Assembly (NCBI GenBank): GCA_009844425.1
Contig: VYBN01000028.1
Location: 1-64,000 of the forward strand
Length of the DNA stretch: 64,000 bases
Direction: 5' to 3'
Source: Gammaproteobacteria bacterium
GTDB taxonomy: Bacteria > Pseudomonadota > Gammaproteobacteria > Steroidobacterales > Foliamicaceae
Shown here: in pieces, positions 48,161-57,024 of the stretch
Numbering within the stretch: position 1 is the first letter of the stretch
Layout: every line of letters starts with the position of its first letter
The notes under the pieces: model-generated
The model's database searches: none
What the model was told of the DNA's origin: nothing
What the model saw: only the letters and a program-made list of their open reading frames with translations
Made by a program: the position numbers and the translations under genes

Positions 48161-49075
48161 ATGTATCGTTCCCGAATCTTCGCGCTGCTCGCCTGGGCTT
48201 GCATCGGGCTGGCGGCTGGCGCCCAGGCCCAGGACTCCGGTTCGACCGGTGCCCGGGCCGGCTGGTATCTCGCCGCCGGCGGCGGATGGGCCGGCAGCAG
48301 CAGCCTAGACCAGGAAGGCTGGAACCGGGATGACTTGTGTTATCCGGACATGGCCTGCTTCGGCCTGGAGCCGCCTGTGGAAATTTCCGGCTATCGCTGG
48401 CGCTACGGCATCGGCCTGGATGACAACGCCCTGTTTGAGCTGGCCGCCGGCCGCTACATCGGCCGCGCCCGGGTGGAACTGGCCGTGGGGCAGCAGCGCA
48501 ACAACGCCAACCAGAAGTTTGCGGCGCTTTCGTTCTACGACGGCTCTCCTGTCGCGCCCGCCGGCCCGCCGCCGTTCCCGCCGCCGCCCGAGATTTCGGT
48601 GGACGCAAACAGCCGGGCATCGATCGACCGGGTGAACACGCGCTACGTCGCGCTCGACGCCTACTATGATTTCCCCAATGCCTGGGGGCGCTTCTCTCCC
48701 TATCTGGGCGCGGGGCTGGGGCGGGCCCAGGTCGAAATTGCCGGGCTGCATTATTCAAGTGATTATCAGGATACCGGCCAGGCAGCCTTCAACTTCCAGC
48801 CAGCGCTCCCTTTCTATAACAGCGTTCAGAACGCCGACCTGCGCGATGACATGTTGCTGTGGCGGCTGCACGCCGGGGCGGACTTCCGCCTGAGCAGCCA
48901 TATACTGCTGGGGGTCAAGCTGACCTGGTCGGGAACCCGCTCTTTCGAGGCGTCCGCAGGCTACGAAACACATGCCCAGCTCCAGAACGATCCCGGGTTT
49001 TCCAGCACCAACGCCTTTAGCGGCATGCGCAACTGGTCGGCGGCAGTGACCGTCAAGCGTCTGCTCGGGAATTGA
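48161..49075 (+). CDS. Outer-membrane beta-barrel protein, unknown role
   Basis: A 304-residue protein with a clear signal peptide (FALLAWACIGLAAGAQAQ, cleavage before DSGST). Amphipathic strands with alternating aromatics follow (GWYLAAGGGWAG, RARVELAVGQQR, LLWRLHAGADFRLSSHILLGVKLTW). The plan resembles opacity/OmpW-type small barrels. It has a Pro-rich loop near residues 126-145 (PVAPAGPPPFPPPPEI), probably surface exposed. A good ribosome site (CAGGAGATTCCGC) precedes the ATG. Its stop overlaps the NCS2 permease start. Confidence 0.75.
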   Translation: MYRSRIFALLAWACIGLAAGAQAQDSGSTGARAGWYLAAGGGWAGSSSLDQEGWNRDDLCYPDMACFGLEPPVEISGYRWRYGIGLDDNALFELAAGRYIGRARVELAVGQQRNNANQKFAALSFYDGSPVAPAGPPPFPPPPEISVDANSRASIDRVNTRYVALDAYYDFPNAWGRFSPYLGAGLGRAQVEIAGLHYSSDYQDTGQAAFNFQPALPFYNSVQNADLRDDMLLWRLHAGADFRLSSHILLGVKLTWSGTRSFEASAGYETHAQLQNDPGFSSTNAFSGMRNWSAAVTVKRLLGN

Positions 49076-50823
49076 ACGAAAGCCGCTCCTCCAGGGTTCG
49101 TTACGAGCCGGACGACAAGCTGCCGGCGCCGCTGGCGCTGGGTCTGGGGCTGCAGTTCGCGGTGCTGTGCCTGGCCGGCATCGTGCTCACGCCGGCCATC
49201 GTGATAAGGGCGGGCGGCGGCGGCGATTCCTACCTCGCCTGGGCCGTTTTCGCGGCGGTAGGCATCAGCGGAATCTGCACCATACTGCAGGCCGCGCGCC
49301 TGGGCCGGATCGGATCGGGGCACGTGCTGGTGATGGGCACATCCGCCACTTTCATCGCCGTGTGCATCGCCGCGCTGGCCAAAGGCGGCCCCGGGCTGAT
49401 GGCTTCTCTGGTGGTTGCCTCTTCCCTGTTTCAGTTTGCGCTGTCCCGCCGCCTATCGCTGCTGCGGCGAATCCTAACGCCGGCGGTGTCGGGAACCGTG
49501 ATAATGCTCATCGCCGCCACGGTCATGCCGATCGCTTTCGGCATGCTGTCTGAAGTGCCGGAACATGCCTTAAGCGCGGCGGCGCCGGCAAGCGCCCTGG
49601 TCACGATTGCGGCGATCTGCCTGATCGCGCTGCGGGGCAATGCCATTCTGCGGCTCTGGGCGCCGGTTATCGGGGTGATCGGCGGCGGCGTAGCAGCGGC
49701 CTGGTTCGGACTGTACGACTTCAGCCGCGTGGCCTCGGCGGCCTGGTTCGGGCTGCCCGACGCGCAATGGCCGGGGCTGGACCTGAGCCTGGGTCCCGCT
49801 TTTTGGGCGCTGCTTCCGGCATTTGTGTTCGCCACGCTGGTAGGCGCCACGGAAACGATTGGTGACGCGCTGGCCATACAGAGGGTGTCCCGGCGCGAGC
49901 CGCGCGCAGCTGACTTCCGTGCGGTTCAGGGCGCGGTTTCGGCGGACGGCGTGGGCAACCTCCTGTCGGGTCTGGCCGGCACCGTTCCCAACACCACCTA
50001 CTCCACCAGCGTTTCGGTCACCGAATTGACCGGCGTGGGCGCGCGCAGCGTGGGAGTGGCCGCCGGCTGCGTTTTTATCGTCGCCGCCCTTCTGCCCAAA
50101 TTGCTGGCGCTGATCCTGGCCATTCCCGCGCCGGTGGTAGGCGCCTACATCATTTTCCTGCTGGCCATGCTCTTCATCGTGGGCGTCAAGCTGGTGCTTC
50201 AAGAGGGCATGAATTACCGCAACGGTCTCGTTTGCGGGGTCTCTTTCTGGGTGGGAACGGCTTTTCAGGCCGGCGCCATAGCGCCCGAATTCTTCTCGGA
50301 TTTTGCCGGCGGGATGCTTGAGAACGGCATGACCGCAGGCGGACTCACGGCCATGCTGATGACGCTCTTCATGGAGTGGACGTCGCCCCGGCGGTTCCGA
50401 ATGCAGGCCGAACTGGGCGTGACCGCCCTGCCCCTGATCATGAAGTTCCTTCGCAACATGGCTAAGCGCAGCGGCTGGGACGAAGCCATGTCCAACCGCC
50501 TTGAGGCGGCTGGCGAAGAAACACTGCTGACTCTGCTGGACCAGCCGGGCGACCGGCAGCGCAAACAGCGCCGCCTGCTGCTGATTGCCCGCAAGGACGG
50601 CGATGGCGCCATGCTGGAGTTCATCGCCGCCCCCGGCGGCGGCAATCTGGAGGACCGCATCGCCCACCTGGCGGAACAGACCTCCGCGGCGGCCCCGGAG
50701 CATCAGCTATCGCTCCGCCTTCTGCGGGGTCTGTCTTCTTCCGTTCATCACCAGCAATACCACGACACGGACATCATCACCGTGCGCGTGGACGCCCCGC
50801 GCCCCGCCGCGGCCCACGCTTGA
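49072..50823 (+). CDS. NCS2 uracil/xanthine-type permease with a C-terminal soluble extension
   Basis: A 583-residue membrane protein starting with TTG, overlapping the previous stop by 4 nt. About 12-14 membrane helices span residues 15-445. Family motifs include HVLVMGTSATFIAV, ATLVGATETIGDALAI and the NCS2 signature region GNLLSGLAGTVPNTTYSTS. Members import nucleobases with H+ or Na+. Beyond residue about 445 comes a soluble stretch of about 135 residues (LGVTALPLIMKFLRNMAKR ... LEAAGEETLLTLLD ... LSLRLLRGLSSSVHHQ ... DIITVRVDAP). Its order of elements resembles a degenerate HATPase/RsbW-like fold. Ordinary NCS2 carriers end soon after the last helix. Confidence 0.85.
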   Translation: MNESRSSRVRYEPDDKLPAPLALGLGLQFAVLCLAGIVLTPAIVIRAGGGGDSYLAWAVFAAVGISGICTILQAARLGRIGSGHVLVMGTSATFIAVCIAALAKGGPGLMASLVVASSLFQFALSRRLSLLRRILTPAVSGTVIMLIAATVMPIAFGMLSEVPEHALSAAAPASALVTIAAICLIALRGNAILRLWAPVIGVIGGGVAAAWFGLYDFSRVASAAWFGLPDAQWPGLDLSLGPAFWALLPAFVFATLVGATETIGDALAIQRVSRREPRAADFRAVQGAVSADGVGNLLSGLAGTVPNTTYSTSVSVTELTGVGARSVGVAAGCVFIVAALLPKLLALILAIPAPVVGAYIIFLLAMLFIVGVKLVLQEGMNYRNGLVCGVSFWVGTAFQAGAIAPEFFSDFAGGMLENGMTAGGLTAMLMTLFMEWTSPRRFRMQAELGVTALPLIMKFLRNMAKRSGWDEAMSNRLEAAGEETLLTLLDQPGDRQRKQRRLLLIARKDGDGAMLEFIAAPGGGNLEDRIAHLAEQTSAAAPEHQLSLRLLRGLSSSVHHQQYHDTDIITVRVDAPRPAAAHA

Positions 50824-50891
50824 TGACGCGGCCCCGCAGGCTGCGGATGTCGGCTCCATCCCCGTATTGAGCGAATATTACCGTAACCGTA

Positions 50892-50921
50892 TTACGCATT
50901 TCGTATGACCAAATGTAAAAT
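50892..50921 (+). promoter_or_regulatory. Candidate promoter for a leaderless ATPase transcript
   Basis: TTACGC at 50892-50897 and TAAAAT at 50916-50921 are 18 nt apart. The ATG of the DUF4143 ATPase is at 50928, only 6 nt past the -10 box, and no ribosome site precedes it. If the boxes are real, transcription would start at or next to the ATG. The short stretch is AT-rich compared with its flanks. Confidence 0.35.
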
Positions 50922-50927
50922 ACGTTT

Positions 50928-52073
50928 ATGATTTATCGACCTATCTGGCTGGAAAAGATTCGTCATGGCTGGACCAGGCGGCCGGTGGTGTGGTTATCCG
51001 GCGTTCGGCGGGCCGGAAAAACAACGCTCGCCCGGATGTTGCCGGGCTCCGTTTACATGAACTGCGATCTGCCATCCGTAGCGCGCACGCTGGAGGACCC
51101 GGAACTGTTCCTGGCAGGTCAACCGCCCGGTTCGGTAATTGTTTTCGATGAAGTGCATCGCCTTCCCGACCCAAGCCGCCTGCTGAAAATCGCCGCCGAC
51201 GAATACCCGCAACTCAAGATTCTCGCCACGGGTTCCTCGACTCTTGCCGCAACGGGCAAATTCCGGGACTCACTGACCGGCCGCAAGGCGCCGGTTCACT
51301 TGTGTCCGGTCTTGTGGGAAGAGTGTGGCGATCATTTCGGTATCCGCGATCTTGACAGGCGGCTTTTGCATGGAGGACTGCCCGAATCACTTCTGGCGGA
51401 ACGGAAATCACCGGCGCTCTTTGCGGAATGGATCGACAGCTTTTTTGCGCGTGACATTCTGGAGCTTTTCAGTATCCGCAATCGCCAGGGCTTTCTGTCG
51501 CTGTTCCGTCTCCTACTGAGGTGGAGCGGCGGGCAGATGGACTACAACCGGCTGGCAAGAAGCGCCGAGTTGAGCCGGCCCACCGTCAAGTCCTATCTGG
51601 AGGCGCTGGAAGTAGCTCACGCGGCGCACATATTGCGGCCCTTTCGCGGCGGCGGAAGCGGCGAAATCGTCAGCCGCCCCAAGTGCTACGCGTTCGACAC
51701 CGGCTTCGTGACCCATGAAAAGGGCTGGAGCCGAATCCGCAAGGATGACCGGGGGCTGCTCTGGGAACACCTGGTTCTGGACGCTCTTCGCCTTCGCTTC
51801 CCCAGCGAAAATATCTTCTACTGGCGCGACAAGGCAGGCCGTGAGGTCGATTTTGTGGTTCGCGGCAGTGAGAACCACCTGGACGCCTTTGAATGCAAGA
51901 TCAACCCCGGCGAGCTCAAGCCGGACGGCGCGAGTGAATTCCGGCGCCGCTACCCGAGGGGCCGCAACTACGTCATTACGCCGCTCTGCCCAAATCCCTA
52001 TGCCATGCGGCGCGGAGGTCTTGAGTTCACGGTTTGCGGGATAAGCAACCTGGCGCCGAGCGAGGCCGAATAG
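50928..52073 (+). CDS. ATP-binding protein with AAA_14 and DUF4143 domains
   Basis: A 381-residue orphan ATPase of a widespread family. Walker A VRRAGKTTLARML is near residues 26-38 and Walker B VIVFDEVHRLPDPSRLL near 70-86, followed by LKILATGSSTLAAT. The C-terminal DUF4143 part has a winged-helix-like segment (YNRLARSAELSRPTVKSYL) and a nuclease-like end (WRDKAGREVDFVV ... AFECKIN), which has the D-ExK spacing of PD-(D/E)xK folds. Biological role unknown; such genes spread horizontally. The start has no visible ribosome site. Confidence 0.85.
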   Translation: MIYRPIWLEKIRHGWTRRPVVWLSGVRRAGKTTLARMLPGSVYMNCDLPSVARTLEDPELFLAGQPPGSVIVFDEVHRLPDPSRLLKIAADEYPQLKILATGSSTLAATGKFRDSLTGRKAPVHLCPVLWEECGDHFGIRDLDRRLLHGGLPESLLAERKSPALFAEWIDSFFARDILELFSIRNRQGFLSLFRLLLRWSGGQMDYNRLARSAELSRPTVKSYLEALEVAHAAHILRPFRGGGSGEIVSRPKCYAFDTGFVTHEKGWSRIRKDDRGLLWEHLVLDALRLRFPSENIFYWRDKAGREVDFVVRGSENHLDAFECKINPGELKPDGASEFRRRYPRGRNYVITPLCPNPYAMRRGGLEFTVCGISNLAPSEAE

Positions 52074-52118
52074 CCGCGTGCGACCGAGCGTAGCGGCGGG
52101 TGGAGGCGCTGGTAAAGC

Positions 52119-52679
52119 CTACAGCTCCGGCGCTTCGGGTTCCTGCGGCTCCAGCGCCTCGGATCTCTCGGGCTCCGGGCCCGGGAAGAACCAGTCCGGC
52201 CCGGCGCAGGGTGCGTCAAGGAACAGCGAAACCGATACCTGCTGCGACGGAAATGCCTCAACCTCCACCAGGTCGGCCATATCCCCGCGTGCCGCCGGCG
52301 TGCAGTTGGCTCCGTCGCCGTCGGAATCGACCCACGCGTACACGACCAGGCCCTCGCCGAGTTCGGCCGGGTAGTCGAAGCTGAAAGTGGAGGCGCCGAG
52401 ACCCGTCTCGAAGCCTTCGACGATTTCCAGCGGATAGCGCAGTTCGCCGACGCCGGTCCAGGCGTGATAAACGGACAGGTGCACGGTAGCCGCCGGATCC
52501 ACTTCGCCGGACGCGCCTATCTCTAACGACAGATCGACTGGAATAACCGGTGCTTCACCGCCGGCGCAGCCGAAACACAGCGCGGCGAATAGAACCGCAG
52601 CCATGCCGCGCCTGGCGCGCCGTACGCGGCGGGCGAAAACCGGGCCGCTGGAAGCACTTCTGTAGCGCCGCCGGGTCAT
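52119..52679 (-). CDS. Putative lipoprotein, unknown function
   Basis: A 186-residue exported protein. Hydrophobic segment MAAVLFAALCFGC with a lipobox-like FGC is at residues 26-38, so the ATG at 52604 may be the true start; the ATG at 52679 overlaps the amidohydrolase stop by 4 nt, which argues for coupling. The mature part looks like a beta-sandwich (DLSLEIGASGEVDPAATVHLSVY, VVYAWVDSDGDGANC) and ends in a Glu/Pro-rich tail. No family recognised. It is last in a three-gene minus-strand operon of exported proteins. Confidence 0.7.
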   Translation of the reverse strand: MTRRRYRSASSGPVFARRVRRARRGMAAVLFAALCFGCAGGEAPVIPVDLSLEIGASGEVDPAATVHLSVYHAWTGVGELRYPLEIVEGFETGLGASTFSFDYPAELGEGLVVYAWVDSDGDGANCTPAARGDMADLVEVEAFPSQQVSVSLFLDAPCAGPDWFFPGPEPERSEALEPQEPEAPEL

Positions 52680-53719
52680 GATCCCTGCTCCTCAAGAACG
52701 ATCTTCGGCATTCCGAATACGCGCGAGAAATTGTCGGCCAGGATCCGGCGCATCTCGTCCGTCGTATAGCCCACCTCCAGCATTCCCGCCACGAACGCCT
52801 CAAGGTGCGATTTGACGTAGCCGGGAAACTGCGGGCCGTCGGAGCCGTACAGCAACTTGTCGATCACGCCGCCCGCCCTGATGCGCTCCAGGTAGTCGTG
52901 CAGCACCAGTTCCGCCCGCTCGGCGCCCAGCGCGCCGGGTTCCAGGTACACGTTCGGATAACGCCGGGCGAGGTCGATCGCCGAGTCGGTGTACGTCAGC
53001 GCGCGATTGAAACTGTCGTAGCCGGAATGGCCGAGGACGAAAACCGCACCGGGATACTGCTTGACCGCTTCCTCCAGATAGGCGGGATCGCAATACGGCG
53101 GCTCGGTGCGCGTGCCCGGATTGGGGCTGGTACCGGTGTGCAGATATATGGGCGTGCCCCGCCGCGCGGCAATTTCGTAAATCCCATAGAAACGGCGGTC
53201 GTCCAAGCGAAACTGCTGGTGTCCATGCGCGACCTTGATGCCGACCATGCCGTGCTTATCGATCGCTTCCTCCATCTGCCGCAGTTGCTCGGGACCGTCC
53301 TGGGCCCAGTGATCGACCCTCAGGCTCGCGAAACCGAACAGGCGGCCGGGCGCCACCGCGACCTGCTCGGCCACGTGGTCATTGCTGGCGATGCCGGCGG
53401 TGGCCGGGCTCCATAGAGCGAATACCGCGCCGGAGCTGATGCCGGCGTCGTCCAGCGTGTCGAGTATCTTCTCGCCGGTAAGAAGCCTGTCCATGAAGAT
53501 CCCCATGGTCCACTTGAATCCTGGCGGCACCCGGCCGGTGAGACGTTTCCTGAAGCGCGGGGGCGTCGCGACCCAGGTTCCGGTGTGCAGATGCATATCA
53601 ATCACGGCTAGCCTTTCGCCGTTGACGGCAACGCCCATTTCGCCGGCCTCAACGGACCAACCGGTAACGGACAGAGCCGCAACCACAATGAGGGTTCGCG
53701 TGACAATGCAAAGTTTCAT
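52676..53719 (-). CDS. Exported amidohydrolase_2-family metal-dependent hydrolase
   Basis: A 347-residue TIM-barrel hydrolase with a signal peptide (cleavage near SVEAGEMG). The first metal motif is VIDMHLHTGTW near 39-49; GTPIYLHTG near 189 and FVLGHSGYDSFN near 226 give further histidines, and LYGSDGPQFPGY near 290 gives the catalytic Asp. The family includes decarboxylases and lactone or amide hydrolases (ACMSD/LigI-type). Substrate unknown. It lies 24 nt after an exported alpha/beta hydrolase. Confidence 0.85.
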   Translation of the reverse strand: MKLCIVTRTLIVVAALSVTGWSVEAGEMGVAVNGERLAVIDMHLHTGTWVATPPRFRKRLTGRVPPGFKWTMGIFMDRLLTGEKILDTLDDAGISSGAVFALWSPATAGIASNDHVAEQVAVAPGRLFGFASLRVDHWAQDGPEQLRQMEEAIDKHGMVGIKVAHGHQQFRLDDRRFYGIYEIAARRGTPIYLHTGTSPNPGTRTEPPYCDPAYLEEAVKQYPGAVFVLGHSGYDSFNRALTYTDSAIDLARRYPNVYLEPGALGAERAELVLHDYLERIRAGGVIDKLLYGSDGPQFPGYVKSHLEAFVAGMLEVGYTTDEMRRILADNFSRVFGMPKIVLEEQGS

Positions 53720-53743
53720 GGTTGTTTTCTCCGGTTTCGGTGG

Positions 53744-54793
53744 CTATCTCTGCGCGAAACGGGCGCGACCACCGGTTACTCCCGCGTGCTTATCGAATTC
53801 CTCCAGAAAGCGTCTGGCGGTTTCGTCGCTGTTCAGCCAGGCGTCCAGGAAGGCGGTGGTCACACCGGCCAGAATAATCACGCCCTGGGCATCGGGCGCG
53901 CCACCGCGGTTTTCTGGCCCGCCGCGGTCCTCGCGGCAAATGGCCCCGCCCAGATAGTGATCGCCGTCCTCAAGCACCACTGAGTACTTGCGGCCCGGCG
54001 GGCTTGTTTCGTAGGACAGCATGCGCCACTCCCAGGGCTGTATAACGCCATCGCCCGCATTGCGGGTGTCGCGGGTGCCGCCCGTAACCAGCATTGGGCC
54101 CGGCAATTGGGCGAAGGGCGAATCAGCCATCTGCGGCATCGGCCCCGGACCGCTCATCACGATGGCCGCATCGAAGTCCAGCGCGTAGCTCACGGCTTCG
54201 GAACTCTCCGGATCCTTCAGCGGAAGCCCCCAGATGATCTGCGTGACCATTGCGCCGAAGGAATGCCCTGCCATCACACGGCGGCTGTAGTCGATCTTTC
54301 CAGTCAGCCCCGGCACGTTCTCGCCGGGCGCAAACAGAGCGTCAAGCACGCGGCCTACGTCAGAAATCCGGACGTAGTGCAGGTTGCGGGCAGTCGCAGC
54401 GTCGAGCCTTTGCTCGGATGTCGGGCAGTCCGGATGTTCGGGCTGCACCACAACATAGCCGTGCGATGCCCAGTGGTCCGTCAGGCCGGAATAATGCTCG
54501 CGGTAGCAGGCGAAGCCATGCGAGAAAACCACCAGCGGAAACATTCCATCGCCCTCGGGAAAAACGATCCGCGCGCGCAACCGCCGTTGGCCTTCTCCCG
54601 TAGGTAGGACGTGATTGTCAATCACCTCAATGGCGTGCGGCCCGGGCGCCGTCTTGTATGCCGCCGCCGCACTTTCGGTATGCGCAAGCGTCGGCCAACA
54701 GGCGCTGGCGGCAAGAAACATAACTACCGCGGGCCGACCCGCCAGCGCCTGTCGCCGGCCCGCTTCAAACCGCCGCTCCAAGTGCTGCATCAA
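53744..54793 (-). CDS. Exported alpha/beta hydrolase (dienelactone-hydrolase/PAF-acetylhydrolase-like)
   Basis: A 349-residue hydrolase. A basic N-terminus and hydrophobic stretch (AVVMFLAASACWPTLAHTES) suggest export. FPLVVFSHGFACYREHY carries the oxyanion region and GHSFGAMVTQ near 173-182 the nucleophile serine; a late His lies in DGDHYLGGAICRED. Such enzymes cleave esters or lactones. First gene of an operon with an amidohydrolase and a lipoprotein; together they could open and degrade one extracellular compound. Confidence 0.82.
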   Translation of the reverse strand: MMQHLERRFEAGRRQALAGRPAVVMFLAASACWPTLAHTESAAAAYKTAPGPHAIEVIDNHVLPTGEGQRRLRARIVFPEGDGMFPLVVFSHGFACYREHYSGLTDHWASHGYVVVQPEHPDCPTSEQRLDAATARNLHYVRISDVGRVLDALFAPGENVPGLTGKIDYSRRVMAGHSFGAMVTQIIWGLPLKDPESSEAVSYALDFDAAIVMSGPGPMPQMADSPFAQLPGPMLVTGGTRDTRNAGDGVIQPWEWRMLSYETSPPGRKYSVVLEDGDHYLGGAICREDRGGPENRGGAPDAQGVIILAGVTTAFLDAWLNSDETARRFLEEFDKHAGVTGGRARFAQR

Positions 54794-54880
54794 GTCAAGC
54801 CCCTCCCCTGTATGGCAAGTCTACAACGCGTTGCATCGCGTACTATTGCCCGGCACTGAAGTCAACCAACCGGATTCGTC

Positions 54881-55225
54881 ATGGCCGTTCTCTACCACAA
54901 CCCGCGATGCTCCAAGTCACGCGCGGCACTGGCGCTGCTCCAGGAGCGCGACCTGGAACTTGAAGTGGTGCGCTACCTGGAAAACCCGCCCGGCGAAGCC
55001 GCGCTGCGCGAACTGCTGGGCCAACTGGACATGACGCCGATCGATCTCATGCGCCGCGGCGAAGCCCGCTACCGCGAGCTGGGACTGAAGGCGGCAGACG
55101 TTACCGACGACGAGCGGATCCGGGCGATGGCCGAGAACCCCATTCTGATCGAACGGCCCATCTTCATCGCGCGCGGGAAAGCCGTGATCGGCCGCCCGCC
55201 CGAACGAGTGCTGGAACTTCTCTGA
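54881..55225 (+). CDS. arsC: ArsC-family arsenate reductase (glutaredoxin type)
   Basis: A 114-residue thioredoxin-fold protein. The catalytic motif is NPRCSKSRAALALL at 7-20, then YLENPPGEAALRELL and ENPILIERPIFIARGKAVIGRPPE with the arsenate-binding arginine region. Length is normal. No other ars gene (arsB, arsR, arsH) is near, so a general reductase role is also possible. Divergent from the 53744 hydrolase. Confidence 0.9.
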   Translation: MAVLYHNPRCSKSRAALALLQERDLELEVVRYLENPPGEAALRELLGQLDMTPIDLMRRGEARYRELGLKAADVTDDERIRAMAENPILIERPIFIARGKAVIGRPPERVLELL

Positions 55226-55249
55226 TCGGATCCAAAACAGGAGCAGAAC

Positions 55250-55912
55250 ATGATTGCATACGGCATCTTCAACTTTCTGCACATACTGGTTTTCGCGGTG
55301 ATTATCGGCATCGAACTCCCGGCGTTGCATGCGCTGCGGATGGCCGGCGGGCCATCAGGCAACCAGGCCACCCGCTCCCTGGCGGTGCGTGTAAAGCGCT
55401 ACGCGGACGCCGTCTCTGCGATCATGCTGGTCCCGCTCCTGCCCCTGGGCGTGCAGATTGCCTCGCAACTCGGGGTGTGGACGCTCAGTTCAAGCACCTG
55501 GCTGTACGCCACCTGGGCGGTGGGGCTGGCCTGGCTGGCGATTGCCGTGATTGCGGAAACGGGTGGCGCATCAATATGGGCGCGGCGCATTTACAAGACC
55601 GAGTGCGTGCTGCGCATCGTCATCGGCCTCGGCAACGTCTATGACGCACTGTCCACGTTCATTGGCGGCGGCATGATCCAGACGAACTGGCTGGCCGCCA
55701 AGGTTCTTCTGTTCGGCCTGGTCCTGGTCGTGAGCGGCTGGATCCGCTGGCAGACCCGGGCCGTGCGGTTCGCCTCCGTCGATGCCGGCGCCGAATCGGG
55801 GCCCGATCCGCAGCAACTGATCGCCACGATACGCCGGGCCCAATGGGGCAGTCACAGCATCCTGGCGATGGTGCTGATCGCCGCCTACCTGGGAACCGCG
55901 AAACCCTGGTAG
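55250..55912 (+). CDS. Integral membrane protein of unknown function
   Basis: A 220-residue protein with about five membrane helices (FLHILVFAVIIGIELPAL, AIMLVPLLPLGVQIAS, LYATWAVGLAWLAIAVIA, LLFGLVLVVSGWI and ILAMVLIAAYLG). It resembles DUF2269-like small membrane proteins in plan, but I do not claim the family. It follows arsC by 24 nt and may share its transcript. Palindromic element D lies 16 nt past its stop. Confidence 0.65.
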   Translation: MIAYGIFNFLHILVFAVIIGIELPALHALRMAGGPSGNQATRSLAVRVKRYADAVSAIMLVPLLPLGVQIASQLGVWTLSSSTWLYATWAVGLAWLAIAVIAETGGASIWARRIYKTECVLRIVIGLGNVYDALSTFIGGGMIQTNWLAAKVLLFGLVLVVSGWIRWQTRAVRFASVDAGAESGPDPQQLIATIRRAQWGSHSILAMVLIAAYLGTAKPW

Positions 55913-55928
55913 GAACACGCATACGCGA

Positions 55929-56034
55929 GCCCTTCATTGTCCCCTTTCGTCCGGGGGCGTCGGCGGCAGGAGCCGCCGCCGAGCCCCATGGATGGGTTCA
56001 TGCGTCCCCCGGAGGAAAGGGAACAATGAAGGGC
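55929..56034. repeat. Conserved-loop palindromic element, copy D
   Basis: Arms at 55929-55957 and 56006-56034 pair over 29 nt with two mismatches (5' arm begins GCCCTTCATTG). Read on the minus strand the loop starts ACGCATGAACCCATCCATGG as in other copies, but its other half is replaced by a GC hairpin (GGCGGC-AGGA-GCCGCC). The right flank GGGATCGAAG recurs beside copies A, C and E. It lies between the convergent membrane-protein and FGE genes. Confidence 0.75.
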
Positions 56035-56076
56035 GGGATCGAAGTAAGCCCTTATCAGCAACTCCGCTTCAAACGC

Positions 56077-56976
56077 TCAGCGCCGCGGATCGGCCGCGCA
56101 GCGGAATCCCAGGTTGTTCAGGCCCGAGTCGGGGGGAGTCATCATCCGAGCCTCCAGGCGGTATCCGCGACAGTAGTTCTCGCTGCACAGCCAACTCCCG
56201 CCACGATGCACCTTCTGGGTTCCGACGGCGGGACCCCGCGGGTTCTTCCTCGGCGAATTCAGGAAATAATCGGCCGCGTACCAGTCCTGGACCCACTCCC
56301 AGACGTTGCCCGTCAGATCGTGGAACCCGAACCCGTTGGGAGAAAAGGTCCCGACCGGCGCCAGACCCGAAAAGCCGTCACGTCCCCGGTCCTCGACCGG
56401 GAACTCGCCCTGCCAGAGGTTTGCCCGATGCGCTCCGTCCGGCGTCAGTTGGTTCCCCCAGGCATAGCGCGCGTCGGCCTTTCCGCCGCGCGCCGCGTAT
56501 TCGAACTCCGCTTCGGTAGGAAGCCGGGCGCCGCGCCATTCGCAGTAGGCGGCGGCATCGAACCAGGAAACGTGCACGACGGGGTAATCACCCGTTTCCC
56601 GATGCGACGAGCCGGGTCCGGACGGATGGCGCCAGTCGGCGCCGTCGCCCCGGGTCCACCCGCCTCTCCGCGTGTCGAAGACACCGGACCAGCCCAGCCT
56701 TTCCGACTCCGTGACATGGCCAGTGGCAGCGGCGAACTCGGCGTACTGGACGTTCGTGACCTCGTGCCGGTCCAGCAGGAAGTCATCGAGCGCGACCGTG
56801 TGCGCCGGCCCCTCGTAAGGCAGGCCATCGTTGGCGCCCATTGTGAATTCTCCACCCGGGACCAGCAGCATCCCGGGCGCGGCGGGAGCGGCCGGGCCAC
56901 CGCAGCCGCAAGCCAGCGCGGCGGAGAGCGCCAGTCCCGCAGGCATCGTGCGTCGCAGGCGAGTTACCCACTGCAT
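56077..56976 (-). CDS. Formylglycine-generating enzyme (FGE/SUMF1 family), exported
   Basis: A 299-residue FGE that converts the active-site Cys of sulfatases to formylglycine. The active-site block RGGSWLCSENYCRGYRLEAR contains C264 and C269 in the C-x4-C spacing of catalytic FGEs; GNVWEWVQDWY and GFRCA are also present. Many SUMF1-fold proteins lack these cysteines, so real FGE activity is likely. A hydrophobic N-terminus (AGLALSAALACGCGG) suggests export or lipoprotein anchoring, unlike cytosolic bacterial FGEs. It is the last gene of the operon whose second gene is a CSPSR-type sulfatase. Confidence 0.88.
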   Translation of the reverse strand: MQWVTRLRRTMPAGLALSAALACGCGGPAAPAAPGMLLVPGGEFTMGANDGLPYEGPAHTVALDDFLLDRHEVTNVQYAEFAAATGHVTESERLGWSGVFDTRRGGWTRGDGADWRHPSGPGSSHRETGDYPVVHVSWFDAAAYCEWRGARLPTEAEFEYAARGGKADARYAWGNQLTPDGAHRANLWQGEFPVEDRGRDGFSGLAPVGTFSPNGFGFHDLTGNVWEWVQDWYAADYFLNSPRKNPRGPAVGTQKVHRGGSWLCSENYCRGYRLEARMMTPPDSGLNNLGFRCAADPRR

Positions 56977-57024
56977 TGGCGAATTATCGCCGAGGACGCG
57001 ACGTCCTCGCGCCCGGGACCGGCA

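Noticed and set aside
54607-54880. Plus-strand frames in the gap before arsC
   Set aside because: They are shadows of the N-terminus of the hydrolase at 53744-54793; arsC has a clear start at 54881.
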